Part shown: one piece after another, positions 45,201 through 56,926 of the stretch
Layout: each line of letters begins with the position of its first letter
How positions within the stretch are numbered: the first letter of the stretch is position 1
Source of the DNA: Spodoptera frugiperda
Taxonomy: Eukaryota; Arthropoda; Insecta; Lepidoptera; Noctuidae
Assembly: GCF_023101765.2 (NCBI RefSeq)
Contig: NC_064234.1
Location: forward strand, 1,736,001-1,800,000
Reading direction: 5' to 3'
DNA: 64,000 nucleotides
Program-made: the position numbers and the translations under genes
The notes under the pieces: model-generated
What the model was told of the DNA's origin: nothing
Seen by the model: only the letters and a program-made list of their open reading frames with translations
The model's database searches: none

Positions 45201-47887
45201 AAACTTCTCGTTAAATTCTGCTTCTTTTGAAATCAAAAGATGTGATGTGTACAGGGAGCCGTCGAGAAGAGACCTATCCTAAAATAAAATAAAAATGAGC
45301 AATACACCTTAAGTTTTTGACTGCCAATAGAAAATTGTTGAAAGCAAATCGTCCGCTAACGTTGGTCACCGGTGACCACCACGGCGTTCAATATGTTAAA
45401 GGCAGGCATTTTTCTAATAAAGTATCCCAGCGTATTTAAAGTATTAGAACCTAAAAACCATTGGCCTCAAAATCAAAACTCCCATTAAAAACACGACACT
45501 AAGTAAACACAACATAGTAAATGAGAACGACCCAATCTCTTAGCTGAAACAGCCTCTCAAAGAAGTCAGCCACTTGACACATCTCTAGCGAAGCGCTTAG
45601 CTTTCAAACCTACACTACAGAATGGCAGACATTGTAAGGCATATAGGCTACATTCATATGACTGAAAACCTATTCATCTAGCTACATTCCAGTTTCTAAA
45701 AGGTTTTACATCAATCAAAAGAGGGTTCACGTATTCAGTTTCTTTCAAAGCCTGTTTTATATTTAGTTGAAATAATCTCGGGGATGCCAGGGCCGAATCA
45801 TGCGTGTTTGTGCCCTTAAAAAATGTTCTTGTGATGGAGGTATTTTTGGTACAGCCACTGTATACATAATCAAATACGGTAGGTATACTTATAGGCGGAC
45901 CTTCGGGGGCCGCGAGGCAGAGCGGTGCCCATCCAGCGACCTCAGGGAAGACGGTAGTACAGTGGTCACACTGGTCACGGGCTGCCGTATGACAGCGAGG
46001 CTTATGTGAGACATACGTTTCTCTAGGGATGTGCCGAAACAAGCGTTACACCGTAGGGGCTTCGGAACAGCTCTAATTAGAGGACTTGGTGCTCCTTATC
46101 GGTGCTGAAGGTGGAAATACTTCCTAGTCTTTCTCTCCAAAAAGTTAAGCGCATTTTGAAAGTAATTACAAAAAAAAACATTATAAAAAAAAGGTATAGG
46201 ATACTGTAGTCTGGTTATTAAAAAATGAGTAAAATTAACGCCTTTAGAGAACCTTTTTAGAGAACCTTTAGAAAACCTTTTTAGAGAACCTTTAGAAAAC
46301 CTTATATTATAGGTTTCCAAACGAAATTAATTAGTACCTATTAATAATTAAAACGTCAGAAATAAACAAAAACACCTGTATAATACACTAATTTACAAAT
46401 CGTTTTCGAAAGCCCCTCTAAATCCGAGTCTGTCCAATTTCGTATTGAAATAAATCAAGGCCATTACTCGGGATAAGTAAACAAAATAAATTCAGACTTA
46501 AATCTGAAACACGATTATGTAAAAGGTCACATTTATTATGAATTTCCTTTCATTCGTTTGATGTTTGTAAATATAGGACAGGAATGACGCAATATTTCAG
46601 GTCTGGGAGCGTTGGCAGGTAAGTGTAAGCATTTAGGGAATTGATTTAAAAGATGAAAAATGTGTTTCTGTTAAGCATTGGTCGAAGTTAATTAATTAAG
46701 TAAGTTGTTATCAATTAACTTTAGACTTTAGATAATAATTACGATTTTAAGGGAAAAGCCGAATGCGACAGAAAGAAATACATACGGATTTTTTATAGCA
46801 TCGGAAAATTTAGTAAATTGATCTGCTTAACATCGGACTCGATCTTAAACCTCTTCTTAAGAAGTCCTGCTTTCAATCTATAAACCAATTTGTCGAACTA
46901 ACCCTCTGTATTCTTCCATAAAAGACTTAGTTCAGTTTTAATTTACTTAGTGTTTCCATCGCAACACAAAATTGTGTATAAATTTCTTACTCAGTTCTTA
47001 CTTTTTTCTCCGAAAATTCTTGAGAAAGAAGCCGTACCAAGGAATCAAGGTAAACCAAACAAAGGTGGTCTCGTTGCCATGACGACGCACATTGTTAGAT
47101 TACAAGTTTTCCTTACAATCACCTTCAAATCTTAAACGTTCTCATACCATTTACGTAAGCATTTCGAAGAGAAAATAACTAAAGCTAGGTAGTTAGTGAT
47201 TTTCTCAAATTACTCTAGAATTGTAGACAAAACAATACTGGTATGGTTTTCACCACCTACACTAAATGTTTATTATTTTTCCATCCGCCCACACGCCACC
47301 CTCCTTATAACCCGTATAAGGCGTATACCTAGACTAGCATAAATCAATACATCGTTGCATCCTTGTTAATAAGTTCAGGTGAATGATAAAAATAGAATAG
47401 AGCGTAGGTAGTTTTAGCGGGAAACTGGGTGGACTGCAGCGCGCATGTTTTTCTTCAATCGATCGCCCTGTCAAACCGGGCACAGGAATCAAGCTACAAG
47501 TGCCTTTATAAAACCTTATTACCTAGATCTAGCGCTAAAATTAGCTCACATCTCATTTATTATGTATGTCCTGGTTTAGAAGCTAAATCAATAAAGGTAA
47601 TTATTAATTCATAACGCTATTGTTGACACATTACAGTTTGTGTATTTCCAAAATTTTCCGTATTTAGGTAAATCAACCGAATTACACATTAATGTTTTGA
47701 TTGAATCTTAAATAATACTTTCTTAAGGCTTGTAATAACAGCTTAAATGACATTAAAGACAATAAATACATAAGAAAATAAGAACAATACTTACTGGAGC
47801 GGGTTTGTTAATTAAAATACCGAGCATAGACAAAGCGAAAAAGGCGAAAATCATTGTGGTGATGAGCAGCGTTGTCTGGCACGTCAT
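42254..47887 (-). CDS. Single-pass membrane protein with three PPxY motifs
   Basis: Seven minus-strand exons keep phase throughout: 47887-47795, 45190-44988, 44765-44546, 44260-44146, 43604-43537, 43220-42999 and 42805-42254, giving 490 residues. Exon 1 is a signal peptide (MTCQTTLLITTMIFAFFALS); a longer upstream frame to 48088 would bury it, so the later Met was chosen. Exon 2 is a short Cys-rich ectodomain (CHEGHSCPTQLMCCELGCC). Exon 3 has the membrane helix (PVLFLLGTLGGILICCIWC) and then PPRY and PPPYSE. Exon 4 has DLYPLVITCGEG and HYFRNYVIRAP. Exon 6 has PPPYSCANNYEECGVGCG. The tail is Ser/Arg-rich. The plan recalls VOPP1/WBP1-like proteins, which use PPxY motifs to bind WW domains such as NEDD4 ligases. 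I infer a membrane-bound WW-domain adaptor; no orthologue was confirmed. Confidence 0.8.
45191..47794 (-). other. Intron 1 of the PPxY gene
   Basis: This 2.6-kb intron holds a family I repeat at 45313-45400 with the palindrome GGTCACCGGTGACC, which recurs inverted at 48725-48815. A short tandem of AGAGAACCTTT/AGAAAACCTTT units lies at 46245-46310. Open frames here (for example 45674-46042) show no domain. Confidence 0.5.
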
Positions 47888-49188
47888 GGGGTAACAAGTC
47901 ACATCGTTCGTTATTGTTTGGGAGTGCAGTGTGCACTGGTGGACACGACACGGAGTACTAGGGGCGCGAGTCTCTCGCCATCTGCCCGCGGCGAGGGCGC
48001 GCGAGCCACTGTCTCGCTTCGACGGTAACTCGCGTTCTACCGCTATGCCGATGCAGGCGTGTTTAAATTGCGGGTGGAGAAGGTCCACTTTTGTGTTTAA
48101 AGTATTAAATAATTAAACATGTTCTTTGTGTTGTTTAAGTCCGAGTATTGCTAAGCAAGGGTTTTTTTAGAATATATGTAGTTCATGATTAATAAATGTT
48201 TTCTGTAATAAAATTGATCGATACCTTTCGAAGATAGAAATAAGTGTAGGGGATATTTTCTCTATTTTTCCTTTCTTCAAAACCGTACATAATAATTATT
48301 ATAAATAATTTCTTATTTATAATTTGTACGGTGCTTGAGTAGTCTCAAGCGCCAATATTCATTTAACCTTCTGCTAACATTTTATCGTGAACAAAGCAGC
48401 CCCTATCTCGTTCCGTTTGTAAATATAGATGCCGCCACGAGCCACGGGTCTGCTTACACTGGTCGATGCTCCATTGTCGACTGAGATAACATTTGCGGCT
48501 GTGCAGGATAGAGCCGCGGCTAGTTGTTTGCCTGGTCGCCTCGTTCGAAGATACATTCAACACATGTTCAAAGCAAAAGTTATCTTGTTTTTCAGGGTTC
48601 TGTACCGACTCCGTATAGAGAATTTTGTTGTCTGTCTGTTCATATGTCTGTCACTTATATGAATATGTATCTCATGAACAGTGGTAGCTAGATAGTTTAA
48701 TTTTTCTGTTGATGCTGTAGCAAGAAATACTTAACACTTTAAACGCCGTGGTGGTCACCGGTGACCGACGTTAGCGGAGGATTTGCCTTGAACAGTTTTC
48801 TATTGGCAGTCAAAGACTTAATCAGAATAAAACGTATTTTTAAATAAAATAAAACCTTCAAGTGAAAGGGTCTCTATTTTCTTAAGCCGGGTAAAATCTT
48901 ATCCTAAGTCTGAAAAATACAATGCTGAAATCCGCATCACAATTGCTTTAGCCAAAACACGCACGCGCACATACATACATACACAGTACGATAAAAAAGG
49001 AGGTGCGGAACCCTTCGAACAGCTCTGATTCACACTTGGCAGGTTTTTTCTCTTTAGTATTATACTTCCCAGTTTTATAGCAAATAGGAATGTCGGGCAT
49101 AAATTGGTATGTTCTGGACTCAGACGGGAATATGTTTTCAAATAGATAGTTACGTGGTACATATGTATATGTATGTATGTATGTGTGT
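47888..49188. other. 5' flank of the PPxY gene
   Basis: A GC-rich patch at 47935-48070 is the likely promoter or leader. A family I repeat copy lies at 48725-48815 (GGTCACCGGTGACC, GACGTTAGCGGAGGATTTGC). A small (CATA)n run lies at about 48970-48984. No other gene was seen. Confidence 0.4.
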
Positions 49189-49960
49189 TTTTTTTATGGA
49201 ATAAGCCGGTAAACGAGCAGACGGATCACCTGATGGTAAGCAATCGTCGCCGCCCATAGATACTTGAAACACCAGAGGCGTTACAAGTGCGTTGCCGGCC
49301 TTTTGGGGGTTAGGAATTTAAGGGTTGCTTAAGGAATAAGGGTTAGGAAAGATTGAATCATGTGTTGTTTAATTGGGTCTCCGGTAACCCCACTCACACA
49401 AGGAAACACAACACAAGTGTTCTTTCACGTCTGTGAGGCCTAGAGTGTATATATGTATGTATTGTTTAGAAGATTTGTTATTGCTATCTAGAGAGTTTGT
49501 GGAAAATTCCTTTGTTTGTTGTTTTTGTTAAAGTAAGTTGGGGGGGAATTTTGTTTCTATGAATTCATTGTAGGTGTTGTCCAGTTCAAGTGTGGGAGAG
49601 CCACGAATGGGTTCGACCGCGGTGATACCACGGCCTCACAGAAAACCGACGTGGAACAACGCTTGCATTGTGTTAGTGAGGTTTCTGGATGCCCAATTAC
49701 CCCCTTCCCAATCCTAGATGCCCCAAAAACCCTTAAATTTTTAACCCCCAAAAGGTCGGTAACGCACTTGTAATGCCTCTGGTGTTTTGGGTGTCCATGG
49801 GCGGCGGTGGTTGCTCACCATCTGTCTAATTGTTGATCGGCTTATACCAATTAAAACAAAACTTTAGATTTCACTCCAAACGATAATTCGCTACTTGAAT
49901 CCAACTAATAGTTTTTCGCGACTTTTTCGCCAGTTCACCTGACAGAAGATATTTATCTGA
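49189..49960. repeat. Two family A copies in opposite orientation
   Basis: The forward copy is 49189-49442 (AAGCCGGTAAACGAGCAGAC). The reverse copy is 49572-49820 (TCACAGAAAACCGACGTGGA). The reverse copy continues into a flank at 49860-49960 (CACTCCAAACGATAATTCGC, GCCAGTTCACCTGACAGAAG) that also follows the reverse copy at 54624. The repeat unit may therefore be longer than first seen. Confidence 0.65.
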
Positions 49961-50618
49961 ATTTCTTTATATGATTAGAATCATGTGTTCTCTATATTTA
50001 TAAACACTAAACCACGTAAACCAATACAATACCCAAAGACACAGAACGCCTATATAACATTTAACGACACATAAATTCGCTAAACTAGTGACATTTCCAA
50101 ATGAAATCGTAATTCATACATTGACGTAGTATCCCAGTTGTCTGCAAACCTTGACCTCTGCCAGACCTACATAAAATTTGGCGCAATGAAAATAAAAATA
50201 TATTATTAAGGCGCCTCGCTGGCTACGGCGTAGCCACGTCGTAGCACTCGTAGCTCGTAGCCCGTAGCTCCGTAGTAACATTGAATATGTAATTCAATAA
50301 GTAGGTAGGTACGGTACGGTACCTAGTTTGTAGAAAAGTATGTTTTCAAGATGGCCAATCCTCTTGAGATGTGCTTCTTACGAAAATTGGTATATTTCTG
50401 TGAATGTTAAGTTTTTTTTTCTTTTTGTTTTGTTTGTTGTTTATTGATACATATGTAATGTTTGGGTTATGATTTATCATTCAGTCCTTTGTCATTTTCA
50501 TTCATATTGGAAGAAGAGATATGTTGGTTAGGTTTTCAGTCTAAACCTTCCAGTCGTTTATACAACGCGAAATAAAGTCATCTAAATCTGTTCAGTCAGA
50601 GGGCGTAGTCTAGTAAGA
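49961..50618. other. Spacer with CGTAGC patch 3
   Basis: A CGTAGC-rich patch occupies 50217-50284. The rest is AT-rich without a gene. Confidence 0.5.
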
Positions 50619-52498
50619 GTTTGTTTGGGTTAGGTTAGGTTTGGGTTAGGTTAGGTTTGGGTTAGGTTTGGGTTAGGTTAGGTTTGGGTTAGGTTAGGTT
50701 TGGGTTAGGTTAGGTTTGGGTTAGGTTAGGTTTGGGTTAGGTTTGGGTTAGGTTAGGTTTGGGTTAGGTTAGGTTTGGGTTAGGTTAGGTTTGGGTTAGG
50801 TTAGGTTTGGGTTAGGTTTGGGTTAGGTATATTTGGGTTGTGAAGGTTAAGTTTGGGTTAGGTTTGGGTTAGGTTTGGGTTAGGTTTGGGTTAGGTTTGG
50901 GTTAGGTTTGGGTTAGGTTTGGGTTAGGTTTGGGTTAGGTTTGGGTTAGGTTTGGGTTAGGTTTGGGTTAGGTTTGGGTTAGGTTTGGGTTAGGTTTGGG
51001 TTAGGTTTGGGTTAGGTTTGGGTTAGGTTTGGGTTAGGTTTGGGTTAGGTTTGGGTTAGGTTTGGGTTAGGTTTGGGTTAGGTTTGGGTTAGGTTTGGGT
51101 TAGGTTTGGGTTAGGTTTGGGTTAGGTTTGGGTTAGGTTTGGGTTAGGTTTGGGTTAGGTTTGGGTTAGGTTTGGGTTAGGTTTGGGTTAGGTTTGGGTT
51201 AGGTTTGGGTTAGGTTTGGGTTAGGTTTGGGTTAGGTTTGGGTTAGGTTTGGGTTAGGTTTGGGTTAGGTTTGGGTTAGGTTTGGGTTAGGTTTGGGTTA
51301 GGTTTGGGTTAGGTTTGGGTTAGGTTTGGGTTAGGTTTGGGTTAGGTTTGGGTTAGGTTTGGGTTAGGTTTGGGTTAGGTTTGGGTTAGGTTTGGGTTAG
51401 GTTTGGGTTAGGTTTGGATTAGGTTTAGGTTAGGTTTAGGTTAGGTTAGGTTAGGTTTAGGTTAGGTTTAGATCATAAAGATCGTGCGCGCGCCTCGGCC
51501 TAACCTAACCTAACCTAAACCTAACCTAAACCTAACCTAAACCTAACCTAAACCTAACCTAAACCTAACCTAAACCTAACCTAAACCTAACCTAAACCTA
51601 ACCTAAACCTAACCTAAACCTAACCTAAACCTAACCTAAACCTAACCTAAACCTAACCTAAACCTAACCTAAACCTAACCTAAACCTAACCTAAACCTAA
51701 CCTAAACCTAACCTAAACCTAACCTAAACCTAACCTAAACCTAACCTAAACCTAACCTAAACCTAACCTAAACCTAACCTAAACCTAACCTAAACCTAAC
51801 CTAAACCTAACCTAAACCTAACCTAAACCTAACCTAAACCTAACCTAAACCTAACCTAAACCTAACCTAAACCTAACCTAAACCTAACCTAAACCTAACC
51901 TAAACCTAACCTAAACCTAACCTAAACCTAACCTAAACCTAACCTAAACCTAACCTAAACCTAACCTAAACCTAACCTAAACCTAACCTAAACCTAACCT
52001 AAACCTAACCTAAACCTAACCTAAACCTAACCTAAACCTAACCTAAACCTAACCTAAACCTAACCTAAACCTAACCTAAACCTAACCTAAACCTAACCTA
52101 AACCTAACCTAAACCTAACCTAAACCTAACCTAAACCTAACCTAAACCTAACCTAAACCTAACCTAAACCTAACCTAAACCTAACCTAAACCTAACCCAA
52201 ACCTAACCCAAACCTAACCCAAACCTAACCCAAACCTAACCCAAACCTAACCTAAACCTAACCCAAACCTAACCTAAACCTAAACAGTTTATATATATAT
52301 TTATTAACCTACATATAACATTGACAGTTAAACATTCGAATGGCACTGAATTACAAACGCAGGATATATAGATCTCTGATCACGTCAGAGGAGACACTCG
52401 GCACAGCAGGAGGGGTTTTAGCCGGTAAGAGTCCGGCAGTACTCACACCTCTTCTCGTGGGGAGGTGTGAGTCTCCATGAGGATTTCCCCTCCTGCTG

Positions 52499-52538
<40 letters not shown>

Positions 52539-52614
52539 ACCCTAAACCTAACCTAAACCTAACCTAAACCTAACCTAAACCTAACCTAAACCTAACCTAA
52601 ACCTAACCTAAACC
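50619..52614. repeat. Head-to-head telomere-like array
   Basis: The left arm (50628-51472) is G-rich on the plus strand, mostly the 11-mer TTAGGTTTGGG, turning to TTTAGG/TTAGG near the centre. A 27-nt non-repeat centre (51473-51499, GATCGTGCGCGCGCCTCGG) follows. The right arm (51500-52285, resuming 52537-52614) is C-rich, the 11-mer CCTAACCTAAA, changing to CCTAACCCAAA from about 52191. TTAGG is the usual insect telomere unit. The orientation is that of two telomeres joined end to end. Confidence 0.9.
52286..52538 (+). mobile_element. 3' end of a telomere-targeting-type LINE
   Basis: About 215 nt of unique sequence and a poly(A) run of about 37 nt sit inside the C-rich repeat. The sequence folds into nested hairpins: ACAGCAGGAGGGG pairs with CCCCTCCTGCTGT, and CTCACACCTC with GAGGTGTGAG. 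The poly(A) directly abuts CCTACCCTAAACC. This is the layout of TRAS/SART non-LTR elements of moths. The 5' end and all coding sequence are missing. Confidence 0.65.
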
Positions 52615-53199
52615 GTATTTTATGAAATCTAAATATTGTCACATAGAACAATACACGATACACTTCCGATCGATGGACCTTCTCCATATAAGAGGGTCAA
52701 CGTATAGTTACGCTTGGTGTAGTATCGATGCTACGAGTGCTACGGCGTAGCAACACAATACTGAAAATAGGTTAGCCGACCCCATCTTTTGTTGCAAATG
52801 CCTAGAACACTTAAAAATAAATATTGTGGTTAAAAATACATTCAGGTAATTATTTGTTTGCTCTCGTACATATAACTTAGCTTTATTGAAGTTTTTTTAA
52901 ATCTTAGTCAGCAATATCACAAAATCTAGAATTGTGCCCGGGTATGAGAAAGCCGTGCTTCCACACGAATGGGTCGGCTCGACCGGAGTGATACCACGGC
53001 TTCACAGAAAACCGACGTAAAATAACGCTTGCGTTGTGTTTCTTCGTGTAAGTGAGGTTACCCCTGAATCCTCAACACTCAAATTCCTAACCACCAAAAG
53101 GTTACGCACTTGTTACGCCTCTTGTGAATCGGGTGCCCATGAGCGGCGGCGATTGCTTATCTTCAAGTTTTATGACATCTAACTTTATTATTCTATTAT
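52615..53199. repeat. CGTAGC patch 4, family G and A fragments
   Basis: A short CGTAGC patch lies at 52722-52752, a family G piece at 52918-52945 (AGAATTGTGCCCGGGTATG), and a reverse family A copy at 52945-53165 (GGGTCGGCTCGACCGGAGTG). Confidence 0.55.
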
Positions 53200-53857
53200 A
53201 TAAGACTGAGTAATAATGATATAAGAATTTAATTTTATGTTATGGCTCAAAACGGTTAAGGCTAACTCTGTGATTCAATCACTTATATAGTCCTTACCAT
53301 GCCTTATTTTGTGATTTTACTTTAAGATTTGTCTTTAAGTTTGACTTTAAGTTTTACATTAAGATTTGGAAAACTTTAACATTTTATTTTGTGATTTAAG
53401 AACTTTGCACCATTTACTACTTAATTTTCAGACTCTTACTTAGTATGCTACATATTGCTGTATAATTAGACTTAGTTTATCTTTAATACCTATCAATTTC
53501 GCTGTAATGTAGATTCACTCAATAGTCCTACCTAATAATGTACTCAAAATGTCTCAACTCAAGTCCCCAAGATACAGGATTATCCTAGTTTGGGGGCTAC
53601 CGATACACTTGATGACAACACCAAAATTAAACATATTATTGTGATATAGTATAAGACCATGATGATTGTGAAGTTCATTAATAAATTTATTCTTATTCTT
53701 ATTTATTATTATTCTAACTGTGTTAATACTATGAATGTGGTGCATGTCTATAATTGGCATAAGCACATGATCTTGTGTCTTCATCTTGTCTTTCTTTAAT
53801 GTTGGTGTTTATTCTGTTGACGTGCCTTATAATAATAAATAAATAAATAAATAAATA
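53200..53857 (+). mobile_element. Probable LINE 3' UTR with (TAAA)n tail
   Basis: Stop-rich, T-rich sequence with TTTAAGTTTGAC-type runs ends in AATAATAAATAAATAAATAA near 53830-53856, the simple-repeat tail of a non-LTR element. No reverse transcriptase frame remains. Confidence 0.4.
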
Positions 53858-54623
53858 AGTGATCCATGCACTCGTTTACCGCACCATATCTTAAAAAAAA
53901 AAATCATCTTCCGTCTTACTGGAAACTCATAACATAACATAACCGATGATAAATAAAAGTTACATTGTATAAATTATGTGCACTTCTGCCAACCCTGTCG
54001 GTGATTAAAAGGCGTGACGTTGTTTGTACCAGTTGTTAGTGATAGACAAGTAGATATGATGCGAAGGTGGACATCGCCCGACAACGCAGCTATTTATAGT
54101 TGCAGAGTATTGATCTGTGTACTGAGAAATAGACAATACATACGCCACAGTACATCTACATACTTGCATCATACATGTTCACACGTATGTATATTACATA
54201 CGGAATTCTATTAACTATTCTGCGAAAGGATGGGGTTTGCGAGAAGCATAATATATTCACTGTTTTAACATATAAACAATAATAAACAGAGCAGATAAGT
54301 GCTCTCCTCCTCTAATAATATCTTCCGATTTATTTCATCCCGGGATCCAAGACAGTCATTCATTTCCCTGGGACGCGCCAGACTTCAGTGTTCCGGTATT
54401 TTCATGGATGCATCTACTATAGATCCTGGCGTACAGGAGTTGCAGTGGAAGGTTTTAGTGGGCTTGTCCCATAAAGAAAGCACTTATAGCACAGACACCT
54501 ACAAGCCTTTTACCAAAAATAAAATGGATGCATTGGCATACTCTGTGGGTCATCGTCACTATACGGATACGTTTAGTCGTTATTATTAGAACTCTGCTAG
54601 ATAAAGACTTTATTTAACTAAGT
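53858..54623. other. Spacer with family G and one open frame
   Basis: Family G lies at 53905-54025 (AAAAGGCGTGACGTTGT). A 96-codon frame at 54299-54589 (ATIDPGVQELQWKVLVGLSH is not exact; visible motifs are DPGVQELQWKVLVGLSH and VGHRHYTDTF) has no known domain and may be a repeat relic. Confidence 0.35.
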
Positions 54624-55030
54624 GTTGGAGAGCCATGCTTCGGCACGAATAGGTTGGCTTGACAGGAATGATGCCACGGCCTCACAGAAAACCGAAACCA
54701 CTTGATGCAACGCTTGCGTTGAGTTTCATTGTGTGAGTGAGGTTTCCTGAGGCCAAATTACCTCCCTTTCCTTATTTTCCAAATCCCCGATTTCCCCAAC
54801 AACCCCAAAATTTGTTAAATTCCTAACCCTCAAAGGCTGGCAACGCACTTGTAACGCCTCTGGTGTTTCGAGTGTCCTTGGGCGGCGGCGTTTGCTTTAC
54901 CATCAGGTGATTTTAGATTTTAATTCTTCACTCCAAACGACAGCTCGCTACTTGAACCTAATATCTTCTCGCGACTCTGTCACCAGTTCACCTGATAGAA
55001 GACTTTTGTCCGTTTAAATTAGGATTATGA
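54624..55030 (-). repeat. Family A reverse copy with shared flank
   Basis: CCTCACAGAAAACCGAAACC, GGCAACGCACTTGTAACGCC and CACTCCAAACGACAGCTCGC. It is collinear with 49572-49960, including the flank. Confidence 0.65.
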
Positions 55031-55431
55031 AAAGGCTCTCCTAGATGGGGTATCCTTAGTCCTCATTGCGAGTTAATCGACATATAACATTAAAATAAGG
55101 CATAGCTCTAATAAGAAGGAAAGACTGATGTTTTTTGTGTATACTTTATTGATATCTTAAGAGTTACATTCGTAATTATGATTACAGTTACATTTGTGTG
55201 ACATACTGACGATCTATTGTAGGTACAATCAAGTGCGCATTCATTGTATACGAAATAAAAAATACCTACATTCCACACATGCACATAGTTACTACGTAGT
55301 TTTTTTTACGTATTTTTTAACATTATAATAATGATAATATACAAAAAAATCAGTAGGGAGGATCTTTCTCAAATGTCATGTTAATTTATTTTTCGTAGTT
55401 TTAACTAACGATATTCGGGTATCGTTCTTTT
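55031..55431. other. Stretch without recognised features
   Basis: AT-rich; nothing supportable. Confidence 0.35.
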
Positions 55432-55735
55432 TTTATTGAATAGGTGGCAAACGAGCAAACGAGTCACCTGATGGTAAGCGATATAAGTTTTTAAACTGAC
55501 ATGGTCACTAACACTATTATTAGAACTTATTACGGGATATTTACCAGTTTCCGATATTTCGGCACGCAAGTGCCGAAATATCGGAAACTCGCCAAATTAA
55601 ATAAACATGGTAAATATCCCGTAATAAGTTCTAATGATGGTAAGCGATCAGCACCGCCCATCACCGGACACCCGCAACACCTGAGGAGTCACATGAGCAT
55701 TGCGTGAGCGTGAGCTTTTAAAAAGGAGTATGCTC
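55432..55735. mobile_element. Foldback inserted in a family A copy
   Basis: Family A (AACGAGCAAACGAGTCACC, GATGGTAAGCGAT) is broken at about 55482-55633, and GATGGTAAGCGAT appears again on the far side. Within the break, ATTAGAACTTATTACGGGAT and its reverse complement form long arms (55513-55632) with GTTTCCGATATTTCGGCAC at the centre. The right arm has extra sequence near 55590-55610. Confidence 0.65.
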
Positions 55736-56760
55736 TTTTCTTGCAGGTTAGAAGGTAATTGTCTGGCAATTCCTCTCCCAAAAAAATGGGATTATAATGT
55801 ACTTCTAAAAGTAAGTATATCAATACTTAACACCTATATTATATGACAATTTGACACGGTTACCTACTACACTTAGGAGCTACATTCGAGCTCTTACCGT
55901 ATTTTCTGCATGTAATACACAGTGAAATTACTACGTGTCTTTAATCTATCGAGACATTTATTATATGTAATTCGGATGCTACGGGGTACATCGATTATAC
56001 GACAGCAACATCTACACATAGATAAATTAATTTCTTAATTGCCAACTTACCCCCTTAGTACGAGTTTGCTTTATATTTAAAGTTATCGACACGCTTTAAT
56101 CCGCCTCTGGGTATAGCCACCTACTGGGATCCATATAACAACAATTAACAATACGATAACTTACAAATACGGATGAAACTCCCTTTATATCAACAGATGC
56201 GAATTACTTTACTTATTTTTTAATATTTACTTTTTTTAAACATTGCCCCACACTAGGATTTTCTCCTGTATCGTTTACAAACATAGAAGTTCTCATTCAA
56301 TTGTAGGTAGCTACTTTTTTGCCCATTTAGCTTCACTTTGTAAGTGGCTGAAGTTCTAAACCTTTCATCCTTTAGCAACGATGCAATGTCTGTAGATATG
56401 AAAGAAGTTTACTTCTTAAACTACCAACACTTAGATATAAATAATGATTTCAATAACAACTAATATTTAGGTATGATCGTGTATAAATTAATCATAAAAA
56501 ACATATTTCAAAAATAATAAAAATAATATCACAGAATTTTCGTATAGTCTGGCCGAAAAGGTTGGAAAGATACTTAATATCTTTGTATGAGTTTATAAAA
56601 AAGAAAGCGGAAGGCAGACGGCTCTTTGCCTTTGCCTTTTTCGTTTAAATAAAAGTTTAATACAAAATCGATTTAAAAAACTTACGATCTAATCGTCTTA
56701 GACATATTCAATTACTGTAAGACTTTCTACTACGACACGACATTCAAAAATATTGTAAAT
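55736..56760. other. 3' flank of the Zeste-like gene
   Basis: AT-rich; a hairpin-MITE (family D) fragment lies at 56050-56095. No gene was seen. Confidence 0.4.
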
Positions 56761-56766
56761 TTTATT
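56761..56766 (-). terminator. Polyadenylation signal, Zeste-like gene
   Basis: TTTATT on the plus strand is AATAAA on the minus strand, 161 nt after the stop codon at 56927-56929. Confidence 0.55.
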
Positions 56767-56926
56767 ACATTACGAGTAAATTTGGCAATCGCCCCTGTGA
56801 AAATCTTTCCACCTCATTCATTCCTTAGTGAAGCATTCCATGCCATTCATTCAATGTGTAGCCTATATCACTTTTCGTTCTTTCCTATACAACCCTGATC
56901 ACTCCGTTACATGCCACCCATCCGAC

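Noticed and set aside
45674..46042. 122-codon minus-strand ORF in intron 1 of the PPxY gene
   Set aside because: No domain, no fitting splice sites, composition not clearly coding; probably old repeat DNA.
50619..52614. CRISPR-like or ordinary satellite array
   Set aside because: Units are 11 bp with no spacers, and they derive from the TTAGG telomere unit in inverted arms.
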